Origin: Hyphomicrobiales bacterium
GTDB taxonomy: Bacteria; Pseudomonadota; Alphaproteobacteria; Rhizobiales; Rhizobiaceae
Assembly: GCA_900466575.1 (NCBI GenBank)
Contig: UBMP01000006.1
Span: forward strand, 62,001 to 126,000
DNA: 64,000 nt
Direction of reading: 5' to 3'
Position numbers and translations under genes: made by a program. The notes under the pieces were generated by a model that was not told where the DNA came from, did not search any database, and was given only the letters and a program-made list of their open reading frames with translations. This document shows, piece after piece, positions 55,691 through 64,000 of the stretch; the first letter of the stretch is position 1, and each line of letters starts with the position of its first letter.

Positions 55691-55719
55691 CTCAAGGTAA
55701 GAAATAATCTTACTTTGAG
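55691..55719 (-). promoter_or_regulatory. Palindromic operator candidate of the ruv-linked vapBC
   Basis: CTCAAGGTAAG (55691-55701) is inverted as CTTACTTTGAG (55709-55719) with one mismatch around seven A/T-rich bases. It lies between the ruvC stop and the vapB start. AbrB-type antitoxins bind such palindromes to repress their own genes. Confidence 0.7.
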
Positions 55720-55734
55720 AACAAGTCAAGAACA

Positions 55735-56247
55735 CTAGCCCGCGAGCATTGCGAGCCGGCTGGCGGCCGCGCCGCGATTATGGGCGTGGCAGATGGCGAT
55801 TGCCAGTGCGTCGGCGGCGTCATTGCCCTTGAACTCGGCCTTGGGCATCAGAACTTTCAGCATCATGTGAATCTGCTGCTTCTCGCCGTGTCCGACGCCG
55901 ATCACGGATTTCTTCACCGCATTTGGCGCGTATTCGGCGACCTTCAGGCCGGCGCGGGCCGGAACCAGCATGGCAATGCCGCGCGCCTGTCCGAGCTTCA
56001 GCGTGGCGACCGCATCCTTGTTGACGAAGGTCTGCTCCACCGCTGCTTCATGCGGCTGATAGGCGTGAATGATCTCGGCCAGGCCGTCGTGCAACTGGCA
56101 GAGCCGTGAGGCGAGGTCCATGTCGCCATCGCTGGTGACCGTGCCGGAGGCGACGAAGCGCAGCGAATTGCCCAGACTTTCGACAATGCCCCATCCTGTG
56201 CGGCGGAGCCCGGGATCGATGCCGATGATGCGAATCAGATCTTTCAT
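55735..56247 (-). CDS. ruvC: Holliday junction resolvase RuvC
   Basis: RuvC cleaves Holliday junctions symmetrically. The 170-residue nuclease has catalytic Asp11 ([10 protein letters not shown]), Glu71 (AVEQTFVN), Asp143 and Asp146 (GNDAADALA). The length is normal. It is separated from ruvA by the vapBC pair, and from the yebC end by about 7.7 kb that hold transport and signalling genes. Confidence 0.97.
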   Translation of the reverse strand: MKDLIRIIGIDPGLRRTGWGIVESLGNSLRFVASGTVTSDGDMDLASRLCQLHDGLAEIIHAYQPHEAAVEQTFVNKDAVATLKLGQARGIAMLVPARAGLKVAEYAPNAVKKSVIGVGHGEKQQIHMMLKVLMPKAEFKGNDAADALAIAICHAHNRGAAASRLAMLAG

Positions 56248-56485
56248 GCGGCGACGTTAGGACAGAAATTGTGCTCTGCCCATGTCATGGGCTGTCAAAG
56301 CCGGTTTGAGCGGGGCTCATCGCGCGTCAAAGACCTCAAATATCGATTTTCCCTAATTTAATCGCTTGTCGTTAACCATGAAGTAAGCGCAGCCGGTGGA
56401 AGAATGATCTCAACAAGGTGTGGTTCGATTGCTCCTGCAGCGAAGCGATGCATCGGGAAGTTTCTTGAGCGTGGACGATAAATCG

Positions 56486-58783
56486 ATGAGCCGGATATTC
56501 CATTCAGTCAGAGCTCGGGTCACCGGCCTGTTCATGCTTTTCACGGTGCTGTCCGTTGCAGTGCTCATGGCCATAGCCTATCTCGGCAGCGTCGGCGTCT
56601 TTCAGCAACAGGCTTCGGTTGCGCGCCAGGCGACGCTGACTTTCCGTGCCGACATGCTCTCCGAAAAGCTTGCGCAATTGCGCGGTCAGGCAGAATCGAT
56701 CGCGCGTATCGAAGCGCTCCAGCAGGACCTCACGAATCTCAAGAGTGGCTGGAAAACGGTCGAGAAGAGTACCGGCGATGCAGCCAAGGCTCTGATCGAT
56801 GTCTATGTCACCCGCAACCCCAACCCCGCCGACAAGCGCGAACTCCTCGTCAAGACGGAGGGGCAGAGCGGCTTCTACTTCTCCTCGCATGAGAAGACGC
56901 AAGCCGATGTGCAGACCTATCTCGCAAATGGGCCGTTCTCCGATCTACTGATGGCGGACACGCAGGGCAACATCATCTATTCCTATAAAAAGACCGAAAC
57001 CTTTGCACGCAACGTCGCCTCGGGCGATCTCGCAAAGTCGGGTCTCGGCGCCGTCTACAGCCTTGCCAACAAGGCGATCTCGGCATCGAAGGATGGAGAA
57101 ACGGCGGAAACGGTGTTCTCGGGCCTTGCGATTTCTCCTCTGACCAACAAGACAGACATCTATTTCGCCGTTCCATTGCTGAAGCTCGGCTCCGCGCGCG
57201 GCTTTGTCATCTTCAAGGTCGCGGATGCGGCGATTGCGGACGTCATGACGAAAGCGCTCCCCGTCGGTGAGCAGGAGCGGGTAAACATCATCGGCGGCGA
57301 TGGGCACGCGCTGGGCGTTTCGCCAGACGGCGCGATCGTCGCGGTCGACGCGCAGCCCTTCACATTCACAGCCGAGGCTCTTGCCGCGCAAGAGGTCGTG
57401 CAGGCAGATTTTCAACGTGCCGACGGTGCTGCGCGCGCCTTCACGAAGCGGGTTGACGTCTACGGCTACCGTTATCTCATTGCCGAAAGCGACAGCATTC
57501 GGGCGCTGGAAGCGGGCTCCAAGCATATCGCCACTCTGATGGCAGGTGTCGGTGCTCTTGTCATGCTGGCCGGGCTTCTTGCGTCAAGCTTCTTCCTCAA
57601 GCGCATGCTTTCGCCGCTTGGAGCGCTGGCGGATGCCACACAGGCCGTCTCCTCGGGCGATCTTGGGGCCACGATCCGCTTCCAGGATCGCGGTGACGAA
57701 ATCGGGCTCATGTCTCGCGCGCTGAACAGTTTCCGCCAGTCTCTGCAGCGCCAGAAGGAGATGGAGGCTGAAGCCGCGCAGATGGCTACCGATGCGGCGC
57801 GCGAGCGCGAGGCGCGGCAGGCCGAGCGTGAGGCGCAGGCTGCGGAACTGCAGGGCGTCGTCAGCGCGCTCGGTTCAGGCTTGGGCCGGCTGGCTGGTGG
57901 TGATCTTGCTTGCACCATCGATCGCCGTTTCCCCGGCGAGCTGGAGTTGTTGCGGCTCGATTTCAACCGTTCGGTCGAGCAGTTGCGCGACGCGATGCTG
58001 GCCATCGGCGGCAACTCGGCGGCCGTGCGCGAAGGGTCGAGCGAAATGCGGTCCTCCGCAGATCAGCTCGCAGCCCGTACGGAGCGCCAGTCCATATCCA
58101 TCAGCCAGGCTGCCGCAGCCATCGATCAGGTGACGAAGGCGGTGCGGGAGCAATTGGCGCGTGCGGAGGACGCCGCACGGATTGCCAAGACGGCGCGCGA
58201 CGGCGCTGACGATTCCGCCGGTATCATGCGCAGCATGATCGAGGCGATGGAAAACATTCAGGGCTCCTCGCAGAAGATCAACCAGATTATCGGCGTCATC
58301 GACGAGATTGCCTTCCAGACCAACCTGCTGGCGCTCAACGCAGGGGTCGAAGCAGCCCGCGCCGGGGAAAGCGGCAAGGGCTTTGCCGTCGTCGCGCAGG
58401 AAGTCCGTGAACTGGCCCAGCGCTCGGCCCATGCGGCCAAGGAAATTACCGCATTGCTTGCGAAATCGACGAGTGATGTGGAGGCCGGGGTGTCCTTGGT
58501 GGAAAAGGCCGGTACCGCGATTGGAGCGATCGGCGGGCATGTGGCTGATATCGACGGGCGCATCCGTTCCATCATGGAATCCACCCGCGAGGAAGCGGAA
58601 TCCCTGCGCGCCATCAATGCATCGGTGGGCGAGCTGGAACACGCCACGCAGCAAAATGCCGCCATGGTCGAGGAGACCACCGCTGCCGTTCACAAGCTGG
58701 CCCACGAGGCCGGCGAGATGGATCAGCGCCTCGGCCAGTTCCGGCTGGAAGACGATCGCGGCGGATATCGAATGGCGGGGTGA
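56486..58783 (+). CDS. Methyl-accepting chemotaxis protein
   Basis: The 765-residue chemoreceptor has an N-terminal membrane segment (about 12-35), a large periplasmic Cache-like sensor domain (about 40-345), and a second membrane segment (about 350-375). A HAMP domain (about 375-430) and a signalling domain with [21 protein letters not shown] follow near the C-terminus. There is no CheR-docking pentapeptide at the end. The ATG at 56486 gives a proper basic-then-hydrophobic start; 22 codons upstream are open but have no ribosome site. The ligand is unknown. No che genes are adjacent. Confidence 0.92.
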   Translation: MSRIFHSVRARVTGLFMLFTVLSVAVLMAIAYLGSVGVFQQQASVARQATLTFRADMLSEKLAQLRGQAESIARIEALQQDLTNLKSGWKTVEKSTGDAAKALIDVYVTRNPNPADKRELLVKTEGQSGFYFSSHEKTQADVQTYLANGPFSDLLMADTQGNIIYSYKKTETFARNVASGDLAKSGLGAVYSLANKAISASKDGETAETVFSGLAISPLTNKTDIYFAVPLLKLGSARGFVIFKVADAAIADVMTKALPVGEQERVNIIGGDGHALGVSPDGAIVAVDAQPFTFTAEALAAQEVVQADFQRADGAARAFTKRVDVYGYRYLIAESDSIRALEAGSKHIATLMAGVGALVMLAGLLASSFFLKRMLSPLGALADATQAVSSGDLGATIRFQDRGDEIGLMSRALNSFRQSLQRQKEMEAEAAQMATDAAREREARQAEREAQAAELQGVVSALGSGLGRLAGGDLACTIDRRFPGELELLRLDFNRSVEQLRDAMLAIGGNSAAVREGSSEMRSSADQLAARTERQSISISQAAAAIDQVTKAVREQLARAEDAARIAKTARDGADDSAGIMRSMIEAMENIQGSSQKINQIIGVIDEIAFQTNLLALNAGVEAARAGESGKGFAVVAQEVRELAQRSAHAAKEITALLAKSTSDVEAGVSLVEKAGTAIGAIGGHVADIDGRIRSIMESTREEAESLRAINASVGELEHATQQNAAMVEETTAAVHKLAHEAGEMDQRLGQFRLEDDRGGYRMAG

Positions 58784-58940
58784 GGGCTACCTTTTCGCTG
58801 CGTGCCGATCGTTCGGGCTCGGGCCGGAGTGGGCCGGCTTGCGCAAATCGTGCCGCTGACGCATTCTTCCATGGTTGTGGGAAGACGTTTTAAGAACCGT
58901 CTTGCTTCCGCGTGAGGTCAACGTTTCGAGGGGGACGGGC

Positions 58941-59573
58941 GTGCCAGGTATCGACATCTTGATCGCCTTCGTTCTGACGACGGCGGCGTTTGCCTTCATT
59001 CCCGGACCGGCCATGCTCTATGCCGCTGCACGGACGATGGCTGGCGGTCGCAAGGCCGGATTGATGGCGGTGCTGGGCATCCATATCGGGGCCTATGCGC
59101 ATATTATTGCGGCGGCAGCGGGATTGTCGGTTCTCTTCCATGCGGTCCCGATGCTTTACGCTGCGGTCAAGCTTGCGGGTGCGGCCTATCTGGTCTGGCT
59201 CGGGATTTCGCTGTTTCGCGCGAAGGAGGCGCTGCAGGGCGATCTTCATCCGAAGACTGAGAAGACGGCGCGCAAAGCCTTTATGCAGAGCATTGGCGTC
59301 GAGGTCCTGAACCCCAAGACGGCCATCTTCTTCATGGCCTTCCTGCCGCAATTCATCGACAGTGCGGCTCATTTCCCGATCTGGCTGCAACTGGCCATTC
59401 TGGGTGTTGTGGTGAACGTGATTTTCACTCTGGCGGACATTGTCTGCGTTCTGCTGGCCGGTCTGATCGTGTCGCGGCTCAAGCAATCCTCAACCGCGCA
59501 AAGGCTTGTGCAGCGAACCGGCGGCGTGGTCCTCGTGGGATTGGGCACGCATCTGGCCCTGCAAAGGGGCTAG
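58941..59573 (+). CDS. LysE/RhtB-family exporter
   Basis: The 210-residue inner-membrane protein has about six membrane helices and the typical FAFIPGPAMLYAAARTMAGGRKAG near the N-terminus, plus VEVLNPKTAIFFMAFLPQF in the middle. Members export amino acids such as lysine, threonine or homoserine lactones. The start is GTG at 58941, set by GAGGGGG four to ten bases upstream. The substrate is unknown. Confidence 0.9.
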   Translation: MPGIDILIAFVLTTAAFAFIPGPAMLYAAARTMAGGRKAGLMAVLGIHIGAYAHIIAAAAGLSVLFHAVPMLYAAVKLAGAAYLVWLGISLFRAKEALQGDLHPKTEKTARKAFMQSIGVEVLNPKTAIFFMAFLPQFIDSAAHFPIWLQLAILGVVVNVIFTLADIVCVLLAGLIVSRLKQSSTAQRLVQRTGGVVLVGLGTHLALQRG

Positions 59574-59699
59574 GAATCGTGCGGCGGGTTCCTCATCATC
59601 AAACGCAGGCCATTTTTTCGTGAAGTAAGTCGGCCTGACGACTTGGGTTCGCGGGGTTCGGTGCCTAGATAGAGGCTTCCATCCCGAAGGGCCCCTCCG

Positions 59700-60695
59700 A
59701 TGACCTCCTTTTCCATTCTTGATCTCTCCACCGTCAGCGAAGGCACGACCGTTTCGGACGCGCTGGAGAATACGCGGCGCATGGCAATTGCGGCGGACGA
59801 CGCGGGCTACAAGCGCTTCTGGCTCGCCGAGCATCACGGCATGGCGGGGATTGCCAGTGCGGCAACCTCGATCGTCATCGGGCATGTGGGCCATGCCACG
59901 AAACGCATTCGCATCGGCTCTGGCGGTGTCATGCTGCCCAACCACTCCCCCTATATCATTGCCGAGCAGTTCGGCACGCTGGCGGCGCTCTTCCCCGGCC
60001 GCGTCGATCTCGGATTGGGGCGCGCGCCTGGCACCGACATGGCAACGGCGCGGGCGCTTCGGCGCGACATGCAAGCGGCCTCGGAGCGGTTTCCGGATGA
60101 CATCCTCGAACTGAAGGCCTGGCTCGGGCCGCGTGCGGAAGGCCAGCGGGTCATTGCCGTGCCGGGAATGGGAACGCAGGTGCCGCTCTATATCCTGGGT
60201 TCAAGTCTCTACAGCGCACATCTGGCGGCGGCCCTCGGGCTGCCTTACGCCTTTGCCTCGCATTTTGCCCCGGACCAGCTTTTCGAAGCCATTGATATCT
60301 ACCGCAACCGTTTCGAGCCGTCGGACCAGCTTGACCAGCCCTACGTGATGGCGGGCGTCATGGGCGTGGTGGCGGACACGGACGAGGCGGCGGCCTATTA
60401 CTTCACCTCCGCGCAGCAACAATTCGTCAACCTGCGCCGGGGTCGGCCGGGGCAATATCCGCCGCCGGTCGCCGACATGGACGAGCACTGGACCCCCATG
60501 GAACGGACCATGGTCGAACATACGCTGCAATTCGCCGTCGTCGGGGCGAAAGATACCGTGGAGACGAAGCTGAAACGCTTCATCAAGGACACCGGCGCCG
60601 ACGAGATCATCGTATCCTTCACTATTTTCGACGTCGAGAAGCGGCTTGCGGCGGTGAAGGCTGTTTCCGAGATGGGCATTTTTGAGCGGGTCTGA
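59700..60695 (+). CDS. LLM-class flavin-dependent oxidoreductase
   Basis: The 331-residue luciferase-like monooxygenase-fold protein begins [13 protein letters not shown]. It has the flavin-binding [15 protein letters not shown], and GLGRAPGTD and [25 protein letters not shown] blocks. It resembles the YhbW family of unknown-function flavin oxidoreductases that are linked by annotation to alkane or sulfonate use, which I cannot confirm. GGGGCCCCTCCG lies upstream. It is monocistronic. Confidence 0.9.
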   Translation: MTSFSILDLSTVSEGTTVSDALENTRRMAIAADDAGYKRFWLAEHHGMAGIASAATSIVIGHVGHATKRIRIGSGGVMLPNHSPYIIAEQFGTLAALFPGRVDLGLGRAPGTDMATARALRRDMQAASERFPDDILELKAWLGPRAEGQRVIAVPGMGTQVPLYILGSSLYSAHLAAALGLPYAFASHFAPDQLFEAIDIYRNRFEPSDQLDQPYVMAGVMGVVADTDEAAAYYFTSAQQQFVNLRRGRPGQYPPPVADMDEHWTPMERTMVEHTLQFAVVGAKDTVETKLKRFIKDTGADEIIVSFTIFDVEKRLAAVKAVSEMGIFERV

Positions 60696-60715
60696 GGGTT
60701 CTGCTTCAGGCTTTC

Positions 60716-61156
60716 TCAGATATCCGAGGCGAACGCGGGTCTTTTCCTTTTCAGCCTCACACGGCCCCGCTTTCCTGAAAACTCGACCAGCCGGCGGAAG
60801 GTCGGGCATTCCATATGCGAAGGCGCCTTGCAGTCGGCAACGTGACGCAGAGTGTCGCGCAACGCGCTCAACTGCTGGATTTTATCGTCGATCTCGTCGG
60901 CCTTCCTATGCAAGACATCGCGGGGCAGATCGGCTCTGCCGTCGCGGCCGAACATGCCAGCTATTTCCTCGAGCGAGAAGCCTGCCGCCTGACCCATGGT
61001 GATCAGCTTGATCTGCAAGAGAACGTCGGAAGAGAACTGCCGGCGCAGACCATGCCGGAAAAGCGACTCGATCAGCCCGATTTCCTCGTAATAGCGCAAT
61101 GCCGAGGGTTTGACGCCGGTCCTCGCCGAAACCTCGCCAATATCCAGAAATTTCAT
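60716..61156 (-). CDS. MerR-family regulator
   Basis: The 146-residue regulator has the MerR winged-helix N-terminus (MKFLDIGEVSARTGVKPSALRYYEEIGLI) and a coiled-coil dimer helix. Two cysteines lie in its C-terminal tail (ADCKAPSHMEC), spaced CX7C. It is not SoxR, which has four clustered cysteines, but the tail could sense metal or redox. It diverges from the MFS gene across a 68-base region holding a MerR-type promoter. The start at 61156 matches the family; four codons upstream are excluded. Confidence 0.88.
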   Translation of the reverse strand: MKFLDIGEVSARTGVKPSALRYYEEIGLIESLFRHGLRRQFSSDVLLQIKLITMGQAAGFSLEEIAGMFGRDGRADLPRDVLHRKADEIDDKIQQLSALRDTLRHVADCKAPSHMECPTFRRLVEFSGKRGRVRLKRKRPAFASDI

Positions 61157-61158
61157 AC

Positions 61159-61189
61159 TTGACCTCAAGTTGGCTTGAATTCGTAGCCT
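61159..61189 (+). promoter_or_regulatory. MerR-type promoter with 19-base spacer in front of the MFS gene
   Basis: TTGACC (61159-61164) and TAGCCT (61184-61189) are separated by 19 bases. Inside the spacer is the inverted repeat TCAAG-TTGG-CTTGA (61165-61178). This is the signature of promoters twisted open by MerR/SoxR regulators. Confidence 0.72.
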
Positions 61190-61224
61190 GCTCCCGAATG
61201 CTGTTCAGGACAAGGGTTGACAAC

Positions 61225-62478
61225 ATGAGTGAGTACAAAAAATCGGATACAGACGGCGCATCGGGTTGGGTCAAAGCAGCGCTTGCGCTCGTCGCGCTTC
61301 TGGCGTCGCTCGGTACAAGCATTGCCAATATCGCGCTGCCAGCCTTAGCGAAGGCCTTTGCCGCGCCTTTGACCGAGGTGCAGGCGGTTGTCGTGGCCTA
61401 TCTGGCGGCATTGACGGTCTTCGTCATAGCCGCGGGGCGGTTGGGTGACCGGTTCGGGCTGAAGCGAATGCTGCTTGCCGGGATTGTCATCTTTGCTGCC
61501 GCCTCGCTTTCATGCGCCCTTGCGGCGAACCTCTGGTTCCTGATTGTCGCGCGATTTCTGCAAGGCGTGGGCGCGGCCTTTCTGATGACGCTTGCGATGG
61601 CTTTGATGCGTGAGGTGGTGGGTGAGGCGCGGTTGGGGCGGGCGATGGGTCTGCTCGGCACGGTTTCGGCGCTGGGCACTGCGCTCGGCCCCTCGCTTGG
61701 TGGGGTATTGCTGCCGGTGACAGGGTGGCGGGGCATATTCGCGGTGCAGGTTCCGCTAGCGCTGCTGGCCTTGCTACTGGCGCTCATGCTGCTGCCGGAG
61801 ACGGGGCGGAAGCCAGCTGCGAAAGGCCGCTCGCTTTTCTCCATGCTGGAACGGCAGCTTATGCCGGGCCTTGCCGTCAACTTTCTGGTCGCTGCAGTGA
61901 TGATGACGACGCTGGTTGTGGGACCGTTCTTTCTCGGTCTGGCGCTCGGGCTTCAGCCCGCAATGGTCGGGCTGGTCATGACCGTGGGACCGGTGATTTC
62001 CATCCTCGGCGGCGTGCCGGCTGGGCGGCTTGTCGACCTGGCTGGAAGCGGGCGCGTGCTGGGTGTCGGACTTGCACTCTTGTGCCTGGGAACCTTTCTT
62101 CTGGCATGGTTGCCGGAAAGTGCCGGTGTGGCCGGCTATGTGGCGGCCATTGCAGTGCTGACCCCCGGCTATCAGCTCTTCCAGGCGGCCAACAATACGC
62201 AGGTCCTCGCCGATGTCGCCTCGGAGCGGCGCGGTACCGTCTCAGGACTTCTCAGCCTGTCACGAAATGCGGGGCTTGTGGCCGGTGCTTCGGGAATGGG
62301 TGCCCTCTTCGCGTTCGGGGTCGGACGAAACGATATTGCTTTGGCGAGCGCTGCGGCGATCTCCAGCGGCACGCGCCTGACCTTTCTGGTCGCAACCGCG
62401 ATGATGGTTCTCTCCCTGGCGGCCTTTGGCGTGGGTCTGTCCAGGGGGCGTTCAGGTCGATCGAGCAAGGCTTCCTGA
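61225..62478 (+). CDS. MFS transporter (DHA2-like drug efflux)
   Basis: The 417-residue transporter has about 12-14 membrane segments. MFS motif A is recognisable as GRLGDRFGLKRM between the second and third helices, and motif C as GTALGPSLGGVLLP in helix 5. The N-terminus is short and soluble (MSEYKKSDTD). It is probably a drug or toxic-compound efflux pump. The divergent MerR gene and 19-base-spacer promoter indicate inducible expression. The substrate is unknown. Confidence 0.88.
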   Translation: MSEYKKSDTDGASGWVKAALALVALLASLGTSIANIALPALAKAFAAPLTEVQAVVVAYLAALTVFVIAAGRLGDRFGLKRMLLAGIVIFAAASLSCALAANLWFLIVARFLQGVGAAFLMTLAMALMREVVGEARLGRAMGLLGTVSALGTALGPSLGGVLLPVTGWRGIFAVQVPLALLALLLALMLLPETGRKPAAKGRSLFSMLERQLMPGLAVNFLVAAVMMTTLVVGPFFLGLALGLQPAMVGLVMTVGPVISILGGVPAGRLVDLAGSGRVLGVGLALLCLGTFLLAWLPESAGVAGYVAAIAVLTPGYQLFQAANNTQVLADVASERRGTVSGLLSLSRNAGLVAGASGMGALFAFGVGRNDIALASAAAISSGTRLTFLVATAMMVLSLAAFGVGLSRGRSGRSSKAS

Positions 62479-62481
62479 TGC

Positions 62482-62757
62482 CTATTTCAAATAGGCCCTG
62501 ACGACATCCACCAGTTCTCCCGCGGCTTCGTTGCGGTCCGGCTGCGTCAGGTCGGCTGCGGCGAGGTGGTGGTGGATATGGTCCTCGATCACCTCGGCCA
62601 TCAGGCCGTTCACCGCGCCGCGGATGCCGGCGATGAGCTGCATCACCTCGGCGCAACCCTTTTCCTCTTCGAGCATCCGTTCAACCGCCTCCATCTGCCC
62701 ACGCAGGCGGCGCACGCGGTTGATGAGCTTCTGCTTCTCGCGGATCGTGTGCGTCAT
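62482..62757 (-). CDS. dmeR: RcnR/DmeR-type Ni/Co repressor
   Basis: The 91-residue helical CsoR/RcnR-family repressor reads MTHTIREKQKLINRVRRLRG. The Ni/Co ligand set of RcnR is present: His3, Cys35 (EKGCAEV), His60 and His64 (DHIHHHL), all at E. coli RcnR positions. It therefore fits the nickel/cobalt class rather than copper or formaldehyde sensors. It lies downstream of dmeF in the same direction, 24 bases apart. The likely operator precedes dmeF. Confidence 0.9.
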   Translation of the reverse strand: MTHTIREKQKLINRVRRLRGQMEAVERMLEEEKGCAEVMQLIAGIRGAVNGLMAEVIEDHIHHHLAAADLTQPDRNEAAGELVDVVRAYLK

Positions 62758-62781
62758 GATTTCAGCCTGTTCCCCCGAGTG

Positions 62782-63762
62782 TCACGCGGCGCGTGCTTCC
62801 ACTTCGACCGTCACATGCGACAGATCGTGGATCGCTGCAAGCTTTTCGCGGTAGTAGGAGGGGGCCTTGGGGTGATCCGCGAGGAGTGATACGATGGCGC
62901 CGTGGTGGCCTGGGCCGAGCTGCCAGACATGCAGATCGACGATCTCGGCGCCTTCGCGGGCAACGATTTCCCGGATTTCCTCCGGCAGATCCTCGTCTTC
63001 CGGTACATAGTCGAGCAGCGTCGCACCGGTATCGCGGATCAGGCTCCAAGACCAGTTGGCGATGACGAGCGAGCCGACAATGCCCATCACCGGATCGAGC
63101 CAGGACCAGCCATAAAGGCTGCCGAGCGTCAGGGCGAGAATGGCGAGCACGGACGTGAAGGCATCTGCGAGAACATGCAGGTAGGCGGCGCGCAGGTTTT
63201 GGTCCTTGCCGCCGTCGTCATGATGATGATGGTGTCCATGATCATGCCCATGGGAGTGACCGTGATGGTGGTGATCGTCCTTTAGCAGCCAGGCGCAGAC
63301 GAGGTTCACGGCAAGACCGATGACGGCGATCAGGATCGCCTCACGAAAGTTGATCGAGACCGGCGCGCGTAGGCGCATGAAGCTTTCCCATGCGATCAGC
63401 AGGGCGATCATTGCCAGAACAATGGCGCTGGTGAAGCCGGCGAGATCGCCGAGCTTGCCGGTGCCGAAGGTGAAACGCGGATTTCTTGCATGGCGGCGCG
63501 CGTAGAAATAGGCAAGAGCCGCGATCAGCATGGCCGCCGCATGGGTGGACATGTGCCAGCCATCGGCGACCAGCGCCATCGAGCCGTAGACATTCCCCGC
63601 GACGATCTCGATCACCATCATCGTGGCGGTGACGGCAATCACGATCCAGGTTCGCTTCTCGTTGCGGGCATGACCCTCGCCAAGGAACACATGCTCGTGT
63701 TGCGCGGGCAGAGCATGGTGCGGGTGGTCGTGGTGAATGTCGTGCGGATGATGGTCGCTCAT
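62782..63762 (-). CDS. dmeF: DmeF-type cation diffusion facilitator
   Basis: The 326-residue CDF transporter has six membrane helices. Metal-site motifs are ALVADGWHMSTHA (helix 2) and HVLADAFTSV (helix 5). Histidine-rich segments stand at the N-terminus (SDHHPHDIHHDHPHH) and in the helix 4-5 loop (DDHHHHGHSHGHDHG), the DmeF hallmark, followed by a cytoplasmic C-terminal domain. It should export Co or Ni into the periplasm. The start at 63762 is the ATG with GGAGCGCCACC upstream. It precedes dmeR; in described rhizobial operons dmeR comes first. Confidence 0.92.
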   Translation of the reverse strand: MSDHHPHDIHHDHPHHALPAQHEHVFLGEGHARNEKRTWIVIAVTATMMVIEIVAGNVYGSMALVADGWHMSTHAAAMLIAALAYFYARRHARNPRFTFGTGKLGDLAGFTSAIVLAMIALLIAWESFMRLRAPVSINFREAILIAVIGLAVNLVCAWLLKDDHHHHGHSHGHDHGHHHHHDDGGKDQNLRAAYLHVLADAFTSVLAILALTLGSLYGWSWLDPVMGIVGSLVIANWSWSLIRDTGATLLDYVPEDEDLPEEIREIVAREGAEIVDLHVWQLGPGHHGAIVSLLADHPKAPSYYREKLAAIHDLSHVTVEVEARAA

Positions 63763-63782
63763 GGTGGCGCTCCTGTCTTTAC

Positions 63783-63801
63783 TATAGGGGGGTACCCTAT
63801 A
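63783..63801 (-). promoter_or_regulatory. DmeR/RcnR-type operator candidate upstream of dmeF
   Basis: TATAGGG (63783-63789) and CCCTATA (63795-63801) form an inverted repeat around GGGTA, with a central G/C tract flanked by A/T. Such a G-tract with AT-rich arms is the known RcnR/DmeR binding pattern. It lies 21 bases before the dmeF start. Confidence 0.72.
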
Positions 63802-63854
63802 TGGCGTCCCGAGGCAACCGGCCTTTTGTCGCATGGCCAATCCTGCGACGGCCC

Positions 63855-63889
63855 ACAAAAAAGCAAATCCCCGGACGAGCCGGGGATTG
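63855..63889 (-). terminator. Terminator of the yebC gene
   Basis: AATCCCCGG (63866-63874) pairs with CCGGGGATT (63880-63888). On the minus strand the stem is followed by TGCTTTTTTG. It lies 27 bases past the yebC stop. Confidence 0.88.
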
Positions 63890-63915
63890 CGCAGCAGAAG
63901 AATGCTGGATGGGGA

Positions 63916-64000
63916 TCAGGCCGAGAGCTTGGCCATGACTTCATCCGACACTTCGAAGTTCGAATAGACGTTCTGCACGTCGTCGTCGTCTTCGAGGTTG
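63916..64000 (-). CDS. yebC: YebC/PmpR family regulator, C-terminal end only
   Basis: Only the last 27 residues are inside the window. They read LEDDDDVQNVYSNFEVSDEV and on to AKLSA, which is the typical YebC/PmpR C-terminus. YebC-type proteins regulate transcription or help translation of proline-rich peptides. In relatives yebC precedes ruvC directly; here about 7.7 kb lie between. The gene continues beyond the right edge. Confidence 0.88.
   Translation of the reverse strand, partial: NLEDDDDVQNVYSNFEVSDEVMAKLSA

Noticed and set aside
60716-61156. SoxR redox sensor
   Set aside because: The promoter layout is SoxR-like, but the protein lacks the four-cysteine 2Fe-2S cluster motif; only two tail cysteines exist.
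1-64000. CRISPR arrays, tRNA/rRNA genes, IS elements or prophage
   Set aside because: No regularly spaced repeats, cloverleaf-like sequences, transposase or phage structural genes were seen in the window.

Overview
The window looks like chromosome from a Rhizobiaceae alphaproteobacterium (Rhizobium/Agrobacterium-like). The supporting signs are a high-GC coding bias, the ruvC-ruvA-ruvB cluster with the end of yebC nearby, homospermidine synthase, small Rhizobiales families (DUF1244, DUF2312, DUF1036, DUF465, DUF882), a Brucella Omp10-like lipoprotein, a RIME-like palindromic repeat, a ROSE-type heat-shock thermometer and a DmeR/DmeF metal-efflux pair. I see no rRNA, tRNA, insertion sequence, prophage or CRISPR array. 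Nearly everything is housekeeping chromosome with small accessory insertions.

Layout. 0-1.6 kb: the end of a lysophospholipase-like hydrolase diverges from an hsp20 gene, which has a sigma-32-like promoter and a ROSE-like leader. 1.6-4.6 kb: a four-gene bufferin-type operon (DUF2282 precursor, DUF692/MNIO enzyme, DUF2063 partner, DoxX membrane protein). 4.6-13.5 kb: threonine aldolase, then gltB and gltD (glutamate synthase) separated by a VapBC-like toxin-antitoxin pair and a YbjQ gene. 13.5-20.4 kb: cell-envelope genes (a DUF459 protein lacking SGNH catalytic residues, an MltB-type transglycosylase, galU, an outer-membrane barrel, kpsF). 20.4-25.4 kb: nfeD-qmcA, hemH, an Omp10-like lipoprotein and hss. 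25.5-32 kb: a minus-strand run ending with the coupled pepF-pabB-pabC set. 32-44 kb: a sigma-54 response regulator, a DUF882 protein, pyk, a lipid kinase, suhB, efp, a Sel1 protein and a ThiE-like gene. 44-48 kb: an ArsR regulator, two DUF465 proteins, purEK and rpmJ. 48-52 kb: a hydrolase and an unusual MotA/MotB-like pair outside any flagellar cluster. 51.4-56.2 kb: ybgC, NUDIX, phosphoesterase, ruvB, ruvA, a second VapBC pair, ruvC. 56.4-64 kb: a chemoreceptor, a LysE exporter, a luciferase-like oxidoreductase, a MerR-MFS divergent pair, dmeF-dmeR, and the C-terminus of yebC.

Themes. Two unrelated toxin-antitoxin pairs sit inside core operons (gltB/gltD and ruvC/ruvA). Metal and stress homeostasis recurs: copper-linked bufferin, Ni/Co-type DmeR/DmeF, a thermometer-controlled chaperone, and a MerR promoter with a 19-base spacer. 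The points I would follow first are the bufferin operon, the ROSE/RpoH leader, the repeat-derived 29-codon segment inside pabB, the non-flagellar stator-like pair next to ybgC, and the overlapping perfect inverted repeats upstream of gltB. All functional calls rest on reading translations and motifs; no database search was run.
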